64,000 nt of DNA from an uncultured Treponema sp. (GCA_937902125.1 CALDIB010000032.1:1-64000); one strand, 5' to 3'. Shown: positions 34,624 to 43,398, counted from the stretch's first letter. Numbers and translations: made by a program. Notes: generated by a model from the sequence alone, not told the origin.

Positions 34624-34707
34624 GCGCAAAATCAAAAGTTGTGGTATACTAGTTGGCAACAAAAAAAGGGCGCCCTTTTTGGCGTTCAAAAAAATTCAGG
34701 GGCGCTT

Positions 34708-35085
34708 ATGTACGAATCTGGCGAAGATTATTTGGAAGCCATTTTGGTTTTGCAGAACAAACACGAGGGAACCGTTTATTCGGTTGACATCGCGAACCAT
34801 TTGGGTTTTTCCAAGCCCAGCGTAAGCCGCGCCATGGGAATTTTGGAGCGGGACGGCTACATTGAATTTGGCCTGCACAATAAAATCATCCTTACAGAAA
34901 AAGGCCTTGCCAAAGCCAGCGACGTTTACGGCCGCCACCAGCTTTTGACAAAATTTTTGGTGATGATTACAGGCCTTTCGGAAGAGCAAGCGGAAGAAAA
35001 CGCTTGCCGCGTGGAACACGACATTGACGCCGACGTTGTTGAGGGCATCAAAAAGTGGGTTGAAAAAAACAGCAAAAAAAACTGA
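34708..35085 (+). CDS. DtxR/MntR-family metal-dependent repressor
   Basis: 125 residues: winged helix (1-60, VDIANHLGFSKPSVSRAMGILERDGYI) plus dimerisation domain, no SH3 domain. Likely metal ligands are D7, E10, H77, C100, E103 and H104. The C-x-x-E-H group matches DtxR, whereas D7 matches MntR, so the metal (Mn, Fe or Zn) cannot be settled. AGGGGCGC precedes the ATG. Just downstream is a promoter with a DtxR-like inverted repeat (35121-35136), an obvious candidate target. The start is placed at 34708 although the frame is open far upstream. Confidence 0.9.
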   Translation: MYESGEDYLEAILVLQNKHEGTVYSVDIANHLGFSKPSVSRAMGILERDGYIEFGLHNKIILTEKGLAKASDVYGRHQLLTKFLVMITGLSEEQAEENACRVEHDIDADVVEGIKKWVEKNSKKN

Positions 35086-35104
35086 AAAAAAATAAAAAAA
35101 GGTG

Positions 35105-35136
35105 TTGACAACTTATTAAAGTTAGTGTATGCTAAC
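35105..35136 (+). promoter_or_regulatory. Strong promoter with DtxR-like operator
   Basis: TTGACA (35105-35110) - 17 nt - TATGCT (35128-35133). The inverted repeat GTTAGTGTATGCTAAC (35121-35136) covers the -10 box. Its TTAG...CTAA form resembles DtxR-family boxes, so a metal-loaded repressor would block this promoter. The promoter itself is well supported; the regulator assignment is inferred from adjacency. Confidence 0.7.
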
Positions 35137-35139
35137 AAT

Positions 35140-35218
35140 GTAAGTTGTAAGGAACTTTCGTTCCTTAATAAAGTTCTCCTCCAGTCCCCGGCGTTCTCCC
35201 GTCGGGGACTATTTTTTT
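35140..35218 (+). ncRNA. Candidate metal-regulated small RNA (~79 nt)
   Basis: The predicted transcript starts about 7 nt after TATGCT and ends at a terminator. It contains a perfect hairpin AAGGAAC-TTTC-GTTCCTT (35149-35166), a short linker with a CUCCUCC stretch (35177-35182), and the terminator AGTCCCCG...CGGGGACT plus T7 (35183-35218). No open reading frame of useful size is present. CUCCUCC could pair with Shine-Dalgarno sequences of target mRNAs, which is inference. Confidence 0.6.
35183..35218 (+). terminator. Intrinsic terminator of the candidate small RNA
   Basis: AGTCCCCG (35183-35190) and CGGGGACT (35203-35210) form an 8-bp stem, followed by A and T7. Confidence 0.85.
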
Positions 35219-35342
35219 GCCGTCAAAATTGAACGCCCCAAAAACGGCCTAAAAAAATTCCCGCCGCCCGCGCGTTCAGTGGACCCGGTCAATCCGCTTG
35301 AACAAAGCTTTTTGTGGCCTTTAGAAAAAAATCGAGCGGCTA

Positions 35343-35371
35343 TTGACATAAATTTAAAATTTTGCTAATAT
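35343..35371 (+). promoter_or_regulatory. Promoter of tRNA-Asp
   Basis: TTGACA - 17 nt - TAATAT, with the tRNA beginning 12 nt after the -10 box. Confidence 0.85.
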
Positions 35372-35383
35372 TCCAAAACACAC

Positions 35384-35457
35384 GGGGGCGTAGCGAAGCT
35401 GGTTATCGCGCTGGCCTGTCACGCCGGAGATCGAGGGTTCGAGCCCCTTCGCTCCCG
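35384..35457 (+). tRNA. tRNA-Asp (anticodon GTC)
   Basis: Complete cloverleaf: acceptor GGGGGCG/CGCTCCC, anticodon loop CTGTCAC with GTC, T-arm GGTTCGAGCC-like, discriminator G. The 3' CCA is not encoded. It cognates with aspS in the same window. Confidence 0.95.
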
Positions 35458-35460
35458 TCT

Positions 35461-35489
35461 AACCCATTCTCCGGAATGGGTATTTTTTT
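35461..35489 (+). terminator. Intrinsic terminator after tRNA-Asp
   Basis: ACCCATTC-TCCG-GAATGGGT followed by A and T7. A second small hairpin TTCCGC-TTTTT-GCGGAA (35493-35509) abuts the 5' end of the next tRNA. Confidence 0.85.
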
Positions 35490-35510
35490 CAGTTCCGCTT
35501 TTTGCGGAAT

Positions 35511-35583
35511 CGGGCAATAGCGCAGCTGGTAGCGCGCTACGTTCGGGACGTAGAGGCCCCCGGTTCAAATCCGGGTTGCCCGA
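35511..35583 (+). tRNA. tRNA-Pro (anticodon CGG)
   Basis: Cloverleaf with acceptor CGGGCAA/TTGCCCG, anticodon stem CTACG/CGTAG and loop TTCGGGA with anticodon CGG, T-loop GGTTCAAATCC, discriminator A. CCA is not encoded. Confidence 0.95.
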
Positions 35584-35593
35584 AATCAAAATG

Positions 35594-35618
35594 AGCTCTC
35601 TGTTTGGAGGGCTTTTTT
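35594..35618 (+). terminator. Intrinsic terminator after tRNA-Pro
   Basis: AGCTCTC-TGTTTG-GAGGGCT (one G-T pair) followed by T7. Confidence 0.7.
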
Positions 35619-35665
35619 TATTGATTAAGCGGCCTTGCAAGCAAGTCCGCGCGCCGCGTCCTTGT

Positions 35666-36163
35666 TCAGCCCCGCCAAAAAATGCTCCACAAGAAAATCC
35701 AGATAAAGCAAATGACTGTCGCGGCCTTTAAGCCTGTTCCCAAAAGAAAGCCTTTGAAGGCTCCAAACGCGGCCTTGAGCGCTCGTTTTGCGTCGGAAGA
35801 GTCGTGAATCATTTCGCCGGCAAAGGCCCCCAAAAAGGGGCCCAGCAGGATAAAGGGCGGGCCTAAAAAAATAGAAGAAAAAAGGCCTATGGCGCAGCCT
35901 AAACTGGCCGCCTTGCTTCCGCCGGAATTTTTTGTCATTGCCGAAGGAAAAATGTTGTCCATTATCGTTACGGCAAGCGCGGCGATTCCCGTTGCGACTA
36001 AAATCCAAAGGTCAATGCGGGCATAGGGGCAAAAGCTCGCGGCCACAAGGCCAATCCAAGCGACGGGCGGCCCCGGCAGGATGGGAAGAAATGTTCCCGC
36101 AAGGCCCGCCAAAAGCAAAAGGCCGCCTAGTATGGCAAAAAAAATCATAGGGTCAAAATTCAT
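35666..36163 (-). CDS. DUF456 membrane protein
   Basis: 165 residues with about five hydrophobic segments. LAGLAGTFLPILPGPPVAW and FLGPPFILLGPFLGAFAGE are the family signatures. It is an integral inner-membrane protein of unknown function. The promoter TTGACA-17-TAAAAT ends 8 nt before the ATG; an AAAGG in those 8 nt is too close to the expected start site to be a normal leader. It diverges from the MATE gene. Confidence 0.88.
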   Translation of the reverse strand: MNFDPMIFFAILGGLLLLAGLAGTFLPILPGPPVAWIGLVAASFCPYARIDLWILVATGIAALAVTIMDNIFPSAMTKNSGGSKAASLGCAIGLFSSIFLGPPFILLGPFLGAFAGEMIHDSSDAKRALKAAFGAFKGFLLGTGLKAATVICFIWIFLWSIFWRG

Positions 36164-36171
36164 TTGCCTTT

Positions 36172-36200
36172 ATTTTAAGGCGCGCGGCGGCCTTTGTCAA
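36172..36200 (-). promoter_or_regulatory. Promoter of the DUF456 gene, leaderless type
   Basis: TTGACA (36200-36195) - 17 nt - TAAAAT (36177-36172), then 8 nt to the ATG at 36163. Confidence 0.75.
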
Positions 36201-36219
36201 TTTTTTGTTCCTTTTTCCC

Positions 36220-36248
36220 TTGACTAAAATTTAATTATGCATTAGTTT
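36220..36248 (+). promoter_or_regulatory. Promoter of the first MATE gene, near-leaderless
   Basis: TTGACT - 17 nt - TAGTTT, then 11 nt without a ribosome binding site to the ATG at 36260. The expected leader is 4-5 nt. Confidence 0.55.
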
Positions 36249-36259
36249 GACATCTCCGT

Positions 36260-37639
36260 ATGGAATTCATAATGGAAAACACATTGGACGAGCGGCAGGA
36301 AAGGCGCTCATTTTATAAATCCCTTTGGACAATAGTAACCCCCATCGCCTTGCAAAACCTTTTGGGCGCGGCGGTTGGTTCGGCGGACGTAATCATGCTG
36401 GGCCATGTGGGACAGACTGCGATAGCGGCCGCGTCTCTGGCAAACTACGTTCAAATGGTGATGTTTCTTTTTTACATCGGCCTTTCGTCGGGCGTGGTCA
36501 TGATTGCCGCTCAGTATTGGGGAAAAGGCGACACTCATTCAATCGAAACGATTTTTGGAATCGGAACAAAACTTTCAGGCCTTGTGGGCGCCATCTTTGG
36601 CTTGGCCGCCTTTTTCTTTCCCCGCCTGCTGATGAAAATTTTCACGGACGACGAGGCCCTAATCGCTTCCGGCGGCGAATACCTTCACATTGTCGGCGTT
36701 TCGTATTTTTTGCTTTCCTTTTCGCAAATAATCCAGGCCACGCTAAAAAGCATTGAGCGGACTCAAGTTGTGACGGCCATAACCACGGCGGCGCTTTTGC
36801 TGAACATTTTGGGAAACGCGATTTTTATTTTTGGCTTGTTCGGCGCTCCAAAAATGGGAATCAAGGGCGTTGCGCTGGCAACTTGCATTTCTCGCGTCGC
36901 GGAACTTGCCCTTTCTGTGGCGGTCATTTCCCGCGTCAAGGAATTGAATGTGGGCGTGGAATGCCTTTTTAGAAAGAACGGAATTTTGTTCAAAGACTTT
37001 GTCCGCTATTCCCTTCCTGCAATCGGAAACGAAGTTGTTTGGGGCGCGGGCTTCGCGACTTACGCCGTCATTATGGGACACCTTGGCGCGGATTTGGTCG
37101 CCGCAAATTCATTGGTCAATGTTTTGCGAAACTTGGCGACAATCGTTTGTTTTGGAATGGCATACGGCGGCGCAATTTTGTTGGGAAAGCAAATCGGCGG
37201 CGGCCAATACGAACTTGCCAAGCGCAGCGCTTCCCGCTTGGTCAAAAGCACGATTTTGGCAGGCTTTGTAGGCGCCTTGGCTTTGGAAGCCGCCAGACCC
37301 CTTTTGTTCAGAATGGCCCATCTTACGCCGGAAGCCACAAGAATGCTTGTTCCCTTAATGCATATAAACGCGCTTTCGATAATTGGAGCCACAATAAACA
37401 CTGTTTTGATTTGCGGCGTCTTCCGTTCCGGCGGCGACGCGAAGTTTGGCTTTGTCTTGGACACAATCGCCATGTGGTGCCTTTCGGTTCCCCTTGGATT
37501 GCTGGCCGCCTTTGTCTTTCATTTGCCGCCGGTCTTGGTCTACCTAATTTTGTATTTGGACGAATTTGAAAAGATGCCGGTAAACGTAATTCACTACAAA
37601 AGCGGAAAGTGGCTTAAAAACATCACCCGCAACTTCTAG
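36260..37639 (+). CDS. MATE-family efflux transporter
   Basis: 459 residues with twelve predicted membrane helices in two MatE halves: NLLGAAVGSADVIMLGHVGQ in the first and SLPAIGNEVVWGAGFATYAVIMGHLG in the second. It exports drugs or metabolites against sodium or proton flow. It ends with a short cytoplasmic tail. ATG 36260 fits the promoter; ATG 36272 (MENTLDERQ) is an alternative. A second, only distantly similar MATE protein is encoded at 55380-56747. Confidence 0.93.
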   Translation: MEFIMENTLDERQERRSFYKSLWTIVTPIALQNLLGAAVGSADVIMLGHVGQTAIAAASLANYVQMVMFLFYIGLSSGVVMIAAQYWGKGDTHSIETIFGIGTKLSGLVGAIFGLAAFFFPRLLMKIFTDDEALIASGGEYLHIVGVSYFLLSFSQIIQATLKSIERTQVVTAITTAALLLNILGNAIFIFGLFGAPKMGIKGVALATCISRVAELALSVAVISRVKELNVGVECLFRKNGILFKDFVRYSLPAIGNEVVWGAGFATYAVIMGHLGADLVAANSLVNVLRNLATIVCFGMAYGGAILLGKQIGGGQYELAKRSASRLVKSTILAGFVGALALEAARPLLFRMAHLTPEATRMLVPLMHINALSIIGATINTVLICGVFRSGGDAKFGFVLDTIAMWCLSVPLGLLAAFVFHLPPVLVYLILYLDEFEKMPVNVIHYKSGKWLKNITRNF

Positions 37640-37718
37640 CGCTTGCGTGAATGCGCAAAATCCGCTGGCAAGAAAACAGCGCCAAGGACGGCGCGTTAAG
37701 GGCACTGAAAAAAATCCG

Positions 37719-37790
37719 CGAGAATTGAGTTGCGTAAGCGTCTCAATTCTCGACAAGTTCAATTTTGCAAGGACGCAAAATTGAACTTGT
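37719..37790. repeat. Tandem palindromes at the end of the first chemoreceptor gene
   Basis: CGAGAATTGAG...CTCAATTCTCG (37719-37752, 11-bp outer stem) is directly followed by ACAAGTTCAATTTTGC, 6 nt, and its exact complement (37753-37790, 16 bp). The second one touches the stop codon of the minus-strand gene. The plus-strand MATE gene ends about 80 bp to the left. Confidence 0.85.
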
Positions 37791-39904
37791 TATACCTTAA
37801 ACTGGTCGATTTCATCGCCGATTTCCGCGATGGTGCTTGTCATTTGCTTGTTCAGCTTGTCAAGGGTGTCTTTTGTCTCGTTGACCTGCGCGGCGTTTTC
37901 TGTCATGGCCTTAACATTGTCGTTTATTCTCGCTGTGTTCTCTTTTAGAATTTGAACTTCCTTTAGAATAGTTTCGTTTCCTGATGTCATCTCTTGGGAT
38001 GCGGAGCGGACTTCGCTTGTGCTGTCGCTCATTATATGCAGAGCCTCAAGAATTTGCTTGGAGCCTTCTTGCTGTTCGTCCATGGCGCTTTTGATTTGGC
38101 GGGCAAGTTCGTCAGTGGCCTGAATGTTTTCGTAAACCGACTGAAAGGCCTTGCTTGAGTCCGACGAGGAGCTTGAAACTTCCGTGATTGAGTCCTTGAT
38201 TTTTGAAAGCTGGGCGCCGATTGTCTTTGACTGCTCGCTTGAAGTTTCGCTAAGCTTTCTAATTTCGTCTGCCACAACGCTGAATCCTTTTCCGGCTTCT
38301 CCTGCGTGCGCGGCTTCTATGGCGGCGTTCATGGCCAAAAGGTTTGTCTGCTCGGCGATGGCCGCGATGGCGATGTTGGCTTCCTGAAGCATTTCGGACT
38401 CAATTTCAATTTGCTCGATTTTTTCGTTCACCGAATTTTGCTTTGAAATTCCGCTGTTGGCGTTTTCCCGCAAGGTGACAAAAGAGTTTGAAAGCTTGTC
38501 AACGCTTGTGTTCACGCTGGCGATGTTTCCAATCATCTGCTCGACGGCGGCGCTGGCTTGAGTCACTCCGCTGGACTGGTTTTGAATCATTTTTTCAAGA
38601 GATTCAATGTTGCTTGAAATTTGAGTCACGCCGCTTGAAGTTGACTGGACGCTTTGGTTTTGCGAGTCCACGCTTTCCTGGACAATTTGAATGTTCTTTA
38701 TGATTTCTTCGATGCGGTTTTCGGTTTCCAAAATTCCGGATTCCAAATCGCTGTCCACAGCGGCCAGGCTTTCTTTGGACGTTTTGATTTTTGAAACGAT
38801 GTCTTGAAGTTTTGCCACAAAGTCATTGAATCCGTTGACCACTTGGCCGATTTCGTTGTTGGAATTTGTTTGAATGCGTTTTGTAAGGTCGGCGTTTCCG
38901 TTGGCTATGTCTTCGATTGTGGCGACGACGGCGCGCAAGGGCTTGATTGTCACGCTTATCATAAGGGCGACTACAAGCAAAAGAATGACGGCCAAGATTA
39001 CGTTTCCTACAATCAAAACTTTTCTTAGACGGTTGGCGGTGGAATGCAGTTGCTTTATGGGAACGGCAATGGCGATTGACCAAGAAGTTCCGGGAATGTT
39101 TCCGTAGCTGGCGAAAATCTTTTGAACCTTTTCGTCTTCCACAAACGAGGCTTCCTTTGAGCCGCGATTTCCAGAAGTCATGTCTTTTGCCATATCCTTT
39201 GTGGCTTCGTCCATTTCTTCGTCTTCAAGAAAATTCTTTTGCATGACCAAATCGGGATTGGGGTGCGCGATGACAACGCCGTTTCCGTCCAGCATGAAGC
39301 CAAAGCCGCTTTCGCCAATTTTGATTTCGCCAACGAGGTTGGTAAGGTATTCCATTCCGACAACGCCAACGAACATTCCCACAAGGCTTCCGCTTTGGTT
39401 CCGCGCGGCCTTTACGAACATTACGCTGACTTTGCCGGTGGCTTTGGCCACCGTCGGATTGTTGACAACTTGATCGGCTTGGCCGCTTGCGATTTTTTTG
39501 TAGTAGGCGCGGTCGCTGTGGTTTCCCCGCTTGCCGGAATCGTAGTAGGAATTTCCGTCCGCCGCGATGAACAAGACGTAAGAAAAGCAGTCGGGCCTGC
39601 GCGCCGGGGTTGTGGCCAGCCAGTCTCCGATTTCTTCCTGCGACGAGCCGTTAAAAACTACGTCGGCCTTTGTGTAGGCGTCAAGCTCGTTCATGGTTCC
39701 TTCGATGTAGAGGCCTGTGGATTCAATGTAAGAGTCCGCGATTTCAGTGATGTCCGCCACATTTGACTGGACGGTTTGCTCTCTGACATCTTTTATGATT
39801 ACAATGTTTTGAATGATGAATGTAAGCGCCGTTACAAAGGCAATTGTGCTCAATAGAGAAACGAGCATTGTTTTTCTTTTTTTTCGCGTTTCAACTTTTT
39901 TCAT
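37790..39904 (-). CDS. Methyl-accepting chemotaxis protein with dCache sensor
   Basis: 704 residues. There is a first membrane helix (about 14-36), a large periplasmic double-Cache sensor (about 40-300, with [20 protein letters not shown]), a second helix (about 307-330) and a HAMP domain. A long signalling coiled coil follows, with the hairpin tip [18 protein letters not shown]. The ligand is unknown. AAGGAGT precedes the start. The promoter is TTGCTT-17-TACAAT, identical in form to that of the second chemoreceptor and unlike the flagellar sigma-28 type. Confidence 0.94.
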   Translation of the reverse strand: MKKVETRKKRKTMLVSLLSTIAFVTALTFIIQNIVIIKDVREQTVQSNVADITEIADSYIESTGLYIEGTMNELDAYTKADVVFNGSSQEEIGDWLATTPARRPDCFSYVLFIAADGNSYYDSGKRGNHSDRAYYKKIASGQADQVVNNPTVAKATGKVSVMFVKAARNQSGSLVGMFVGVVGMEYLTNLVGEIKIGESGFGFMLDGNGVVIAHPNPDLVMQKNFLEDEEMDEATKDMAKDMTSGNRGSKEASFVEDEKVQKIFASYGNIPGTSWSIAIAVPIKQLHSTANRLRKVLIVGNVILAVILLLVVALMISVTIKPLRAVVATIEDIANGNADLTKRIQTNSNNEIGQVVNGFNDFVAKLQDIVSKIKTSKESLAAVDSDLESGILETENRIEEIIKNIQIVQESVDSQNQSVQSTSSGVTQISSNIESLEKMIQNQSSGVTQASAAVEQMIGNIASVNTSVDKLSNSFVTLRENANSGISKQNSVNEKIEQIEIESEMLQEANIAIAAIAEQTNLLAMNAAIEAAHAGEAGKGFSVVADEIRKLSETSSEQSKTIGAQLSKIKDSITEVSSSSSDSSKAFQSVYENIQATDELARQIKSAMDEQQEGSKQILEALHIMSDSTSEVRSASQEMTSGNETILKEVQILKENTARINDNVKAMTENAAQVNETKDTLDKLNKQMTSTIAEIGDEIDQFKV

Positions 39905-39938
39905 AATAAAAACTCCTTATGTTTTTACTTATTCTTAA

Positions 39939-39967
39939 ATTGTATACCCATATATAAAAAAAAGCAA
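39939..39967 (-). promoter_or_regulatory. Promoter of the first chemoreceptor gene
   Basis: TTGCTT (39967-39962) - 17 nt - TACAAT (39944-39939) on the minus strand. Same hexamers and spacing as at 52960-52988. Confidence 0.7.
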
Positions 39968-40035
39968 ATTTTTTTTATAACCGGCTCTTCTATAGATTGT
40001 TTTTTTTTATGTCGATAATAGACGTGAGGTGAAAA

Positions 40036-41250
40036 ATGAAGTGTAAAATAGCGTTTTGTCTTTTGCTGGCCGCGGGCGGAATTATTTTTGCCGAAGGCCA
40101 TTTGTTTGAATTTAAATATAAAGAAGGAGATTCCTACAGAATTCTTTCCACTGTTCAAGAAGACGTTTTTTTTAACGAAGTGTTCCATCATCACGCTGAA
40201 ATCATTAACAGAGTTTCCGTGCGCGTGACTGGAATCGATGAAAGCGGAAGGGGAGTCCATGACGCCGTTTTTATGACTAGTGAAAATTCGACTGGCGCTA
40301 GAGGCGGAACCTTTAGCTACGGCGAAGATTACAAAAGCGTTTTTAGCCGCGACTCAACAGGAAAATACGATATCTCTGACAAGTATTTTATGCCTGTCGT
40401 TCGCGACGTTCCAATTTTTCCAAGCGAAGCGATTGAGGTCGGCCGCAAGTGGACGGCGCAAGGACATGAGGCCCACGATTTGCGCAGAACCTTTGACATT
40501 CAAACTCCGTATAAAATTCCATTCAACGCTGAATATGAATTTTTAGGAACTGAGGAAGAGGACGGAAAGACATTCTACAAATTTGACGTTCAGTATCAGA
40601 TGGAATATTCAGTTGATTTGTCAAAATATGATTTTAGCCGAGGAGAAGTTCCTGAGGCGACCAGAGGCTATTCCCACCAAACGGTTTATTGGGACATCGA
40701 AAAAGGTTGCATCGACCATTACAACGAGGATTTTAGAATTGAGATTTGGACAAGCTCGGAAAACCTTTTGCGCTTTGAGGGAACGGCCCGCGCCGAGGTC
40801 ACGGACTTTACAAGAACCGCGGACGAAAAAAATGTGGCGGCGGTCATGGAAAAAATCAGCGACTTGGGAATTGACGATGTCAGCGTCACCGCCGGAGAAA
40901 AGGGCTTGACCTTGAGCATCGAAAACATTCAGTTTTTGCCGGACAGCGACATTTTGATGCAAAGCGAAAAAGCCAAGCTGGACAAAATCGCGCAAATTCT
41001 CAACGCCTATCCTGACAACGATTTGCTTGTTACCGGCCACACGGCTTTGCGGGGAACAAGGCAAAGCCGCCAAAAGCTGAGCGAAGAGCGCGCCCAAGCG
41101 GTTGCCAACTATTTGATTGGCATAAAAGCCAGAGACAAGTATCATGTCTTTACAAAGGGTATGGGCGGCGACGCTCCCATAGCCGACAACAAGACCGAGG
41201 TTGGCCGCGCGAAAAACCGCCGCGTGGAAATTACGATTATGGACAAGTAG
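40036..41250 (+). CDS. OmpA-family outer-membrane/peptidoglycan-associated protein
   Basis: 404 residues with a signal peptide (MKCKIAFCLLLAAGGIIFA). The N-terminal ~250 residues are a beta-rich domain of unknown type (LFEFKYKEGDSYRILSTVQEDVFF...). The C-terminal ~115 residues are an OmpA domain (IQFLPDSDILMQSEKAKLDKIAQIL...TGHTALRG...LSEERAQAVANYL...NRRVEITI). It probably links the outer envelope to peptidoglycan. GAGGTGA precedes the start. Read away from the chemoreceptor gene; a terminator follows. Confidence 0.92.
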   Translation: MKCKIAFCLLLAAGGIIFAEGHLFEFKYKEGDSYRILSTVQEDVFFNEVFHHHAEIINRVSVRVTGIDESGRGVHDAVFMTSENSTGARGGTFSYGEDYKSVFSRDSTGKYDISDKYFMPVVRDVPIFPSEAIEVGRKWTAQGHEAHDLRRTFDIQTPYKIPFNAEYEFLGTEEEDGKTFYKFDVQYQMEYSVDLSKYDFSRGEVPEATRGYSHQTVYWDIEKGCIDHYNEDFRIEIWTSSENLLRFEGTARAEVTDFTRTADEKNVAAVMEKISDLGIDDVSVTAGEKGLTLSIENIQFLPDSDILMQSEKAKLDKIAQILNAYPDNDLLVTGHTALRGTRQSRQKLSEERAQAVANYLIGIKARDKYHVFTKGMGGDAPIADNKTEVGRAKNRRVEITIMDK

Positions 41251-41289
41251 CGGCGAGATTTTGCATTGCTTTTTTGCCCGCTTTAAGAG

Positions 41290-41324
41290 GGAACGGATGG
41301 CTCGAACTTCCGTTCCTTTTTTTT
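41290..41324 (+). terminator. Intrinsic terminator after the OmpA-like gene
   Basis: GGAACGGA (41290-41297) pairs with TCCGTTCC (41309-41316), followed by T8. Confidence 0.88.
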
Positions 41325-41414
41325 GCTCGGCGCTGTTTTTAGATTCGCAAAAAAAATAAAAAAAATTAAAAAAAAAGGCGCAAAAAACGCTAAAGCGTCC
41401 CCATCTTATATGTG

Positions 41415-43184
41415 ATGAAAAAAATAATTGAAGGCCTTGAAAATTTTTTCAAGACAAAAAAAATGGCCCCGTTTTTTTGGCGGCGGCTTTTTTCTGGGGA
41501 AGATTCAAGCGGCCTTGAAGACGAGCTTCCGCCTGAACTTTTGGGAAAAGTTTTTGACGCCGATTTTTCTGAAGCGGACGACGAGCTTTTGTCCGTGGCA
41601 AAAAAAGTTTTTGGCGTCAAATACCTTTATCCTTGGCAGCGCCTTGTAATCGGAAACATTCTTGACGCGGCCGCCGACGCTTCTTGGCAAGGCTTGGACT
41701 CTTTGAAAGCCCAAGACCCCGGCGGCGACATGACGGACGTTTTTTGCATGGGCCGACAAATAGTTTTGCTTCCCACCGGCGCCGGAAAATCCATGTGCTT
41801 TTTGCTTCCCGCCGTAATGCTTTCCGGCCCCACGCTTATTTTTTACCCCCTGCTGGCGCTGATGGCCGACCAAAAGCGCCGCCTTGAAAGTTCCGGAATT
41901 GAATGCGTCGTTTTTAGGGGCGGACAAAGCCAAGAGGAGAGGGAAGAAAATTTTAGGCGTATTGCCGGCGGAGTGAAAATAATCTTGGCCAATCCGGAAG
42001 TTCTGCAAAGCGCGGCCCTTTTGGAACGCCTTAAAGGCGCGAAAATTTCCCATGTGGCCATTGACGAGGCGCACTGCGTTGCCGAATGGGGCGACAGTTT
42101 TAGGCCGGCCTACTTGACGCTGGGAAAAATCATACAGGATTTGTCGGTTCCCCTTGTGACGGCCTTTACCGCCACCGCCTCGCCTGGAGTTTTGGAGCGG
42201 GTTAGCCAAGTCTTGTTTGGAGGCAGGACTCACATTGTTCGGGGAGAAAGCGACAGGCCCAACATTAGATATTCAGTTCAAATGGCTTGGGCAAAGAAAA
42301 AGGCCGTCTGCCGCTTGGCCGCCGCTGAAGAAAAACCCATGCTTGTGTTTTGCGGAACCCGCGCCAAGTCCGAAGACATGGCGCGGGAATTGGCCGAATG
42401 TCTTGGCCGTGACAAGGTTCGTTTTTACCATGCCGGATTGAGCCGGGACGAAAAGACGGCCGTTGAAAAATGGTTCTTTCCAAAAAAGGACGCCGTCTTG
42501 TGCTGCACTTGCGCCTATGGAATGGGCGTTGACAAAAGCGACATTAGAACGGTGATTCACTTGGAGCCAAGTCCTACAGCGGAAAGCTACATTCAAGAGG
42601 CCGGCCGGGGAGGGCGGGACAAAAAAGTTTCCAAGGCCATTTTGCTTTGGAGCCGCGCCGACTCTTTCGATTGCAATAACATTCCGTCAAGCAGCCGCGC
42701 CTATGTTCTAAAAAAATTTGTGGAAGGCTCCAGTTGCCGCCGCCAAATTTTGCTCGACGCGCTTGGAGGCGAAAAAGCCTTGTGCTCCGGTTGCGACATT
42801 TGCGACGGAAAAAAAGCGGCGGCAAAAAAAGGCCTTGAATGGAAAGCGCCCGCTGTCTTTGACGCGGCGGACGCAAGGCTTGTTCACAAGACGGTTAGAA
42901 AAAATCAAAATTATTACAGCAAGAACAGGCTTGTGGCTCAGGCGATGAAAAAATTCAACGATATGGACATAAAAACTTTTGGAAGCAACATTTGGGATTC
43001 CAGCGACATAAACGAAATTTTGGAGCAGCTGGAAAAAAGCGGCTCAGTTTACAACGCGGGCCTTTTGTGGAAGGAAAATCTCGCGGCGGAAAAAGACATC
43101 GCTAGTCCTCCTCGCCGCCATCCTCTTTGCCTGCATCCCCGCCGTCTTTTGCCGCGGCTTCCTGCTTTGGGGGTTCGGCCTTAG
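41415..43184 (+). CDS. RecQ-like ATP-dependent DNA helicase
   Basis: 589 residues. Superfamily 2 motifs: LLPTGAGKSMCF (I), AIDEAHCVAEWGDSFRPAY (II), TAFTATAS (III), and QEAGRGGRD (VI). The RecQ zinc-binding region follows (CRRQILLDAL...CSGCDICDG). An unusual N-terminal extension of about 70 residues precedes the helicase, and no HRDC domain is seen. The last ~25 residues (after AAEKDIAS) are read from the antisense of the convergent gene at 43102, so the original stop seems lost. A GTG at 41412 could also serve as start. Confidence 0.9.
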   Translation: MKKIIEGLENFFKTKKMAPFFWRRLFSGEDSSGLEDELPPELLGKVFDADFSEADDELLSVAKKVFGVKYLYPWQRLVIGNILDAAADASWQGLDSLKAQDPGGDMTDVFCMGRQIVLLPTGAGKSMCFLLPAVMLSGPTLIFYPLLALMADQKRRLESSGIECVVFRGGQSQEEREENFRRIAGGVKIILANPEVLQSAALLERLKGAKISHVAIDEAHCVAEWGDSFRPAYLTLGKIIQDLSVPLVTAFTATASPGVLERVSQVLFGGRTHIVRGESDRPNIRYSVQMAWAKKKAVCRLAAAEEKPMLVFCGTRAKSEDMARELAECLGRDKVRFYHAGLSRDEKTAVEKWFFPKKDAVLCCTCAYGMGVDKSDIRTVIHLEPSPTAESYIQEAGRGGRDKKVSKAILLWSRADSFDCNNIPSSSRAYVLKKFVEGSSCRRQILLDALGGEKALCSGCDICDGKKAAAKKGLEWKAPAVFDAADARLVHKTVRKNQNYYSKNRLVAQAMKKFNDMDIKTFGSNIWDSSDINEILEQLEKSGSVYNAGLLWKENLAAEKDIASPPRRHPLCLHPRRLLPRLPALGVRP

Positions 43185-43338
43185 GCGCGCGGCGAACTCT
43201 TGGACGCGGCGGTTTTTTTACATAGCGGGCCACAAAAAAGACAAAATTTAGGTATAGGATGATTGCCGCCGCTGAAATTATGACGATTGGATTTTTTAAC
43301 ACGCCGAGAACCACCGGCATCATAGCCCCTATTTTCAT
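43102..43338 (-). CDS. Small single-pass membrane protein with charged tail
   Basis: 78 residues. One membrane helix (about 14-36, PIVIISAAAIILYLNFVFFVARYV) is followed by a basic Pro/Arg segment and an acidic Gly/Asp/Glu tail. Function unknown. ATG 43338 is chosen because a GATAAT -10 box ends 6 nt before it. The gene overlaps the 3' end of the helicase gene by 83 bp and shares its upstream region with purA. Confidence 0.65.
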   Translation of the reverse strand: MKIGAMMPVVLGVLKNPIVIISAAAIILYLNFVFFVARYVKKPPRPRVRRAPKAEPPKQEAAAKDGGDAGKEDGGEED

Positions 43339-43344
43339 GCCTTT

Positions 43345-43374
43345 ATTATCGGCTGAAATTCGCGGCTTGTTGAA
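43345..43374 (-). promoter_or_regulatory. Promoter of the small membrane protein gene, leaderless type
   Basis: TTCAAC (43374-43369) - 18 nt - GATAAT (43350-43345), then 6 nt to the ATG at 43338. Its -35 overlaps the -35 of purA on the other strand. Confidence 0.5.
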
Positions 43375-43398
43375 CAAATTCATTATTATCGCTATAAT
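43370..43398 (+). promoter_or_regulatory. Promoter of purA
   Basis: TTGAAC - 17 nt - TATAAT. The leader would be about 50 nt with a GAGGCG ribosome binding site. Confidence 0.75.

Noticed and set aside
34141..34707. N-terminal extension of the DtxR-type regulator
   Set aside because: The frame is open upstream but antisense to mazG; the true start has a good ribosome binding site and matches the family's N-terminus.
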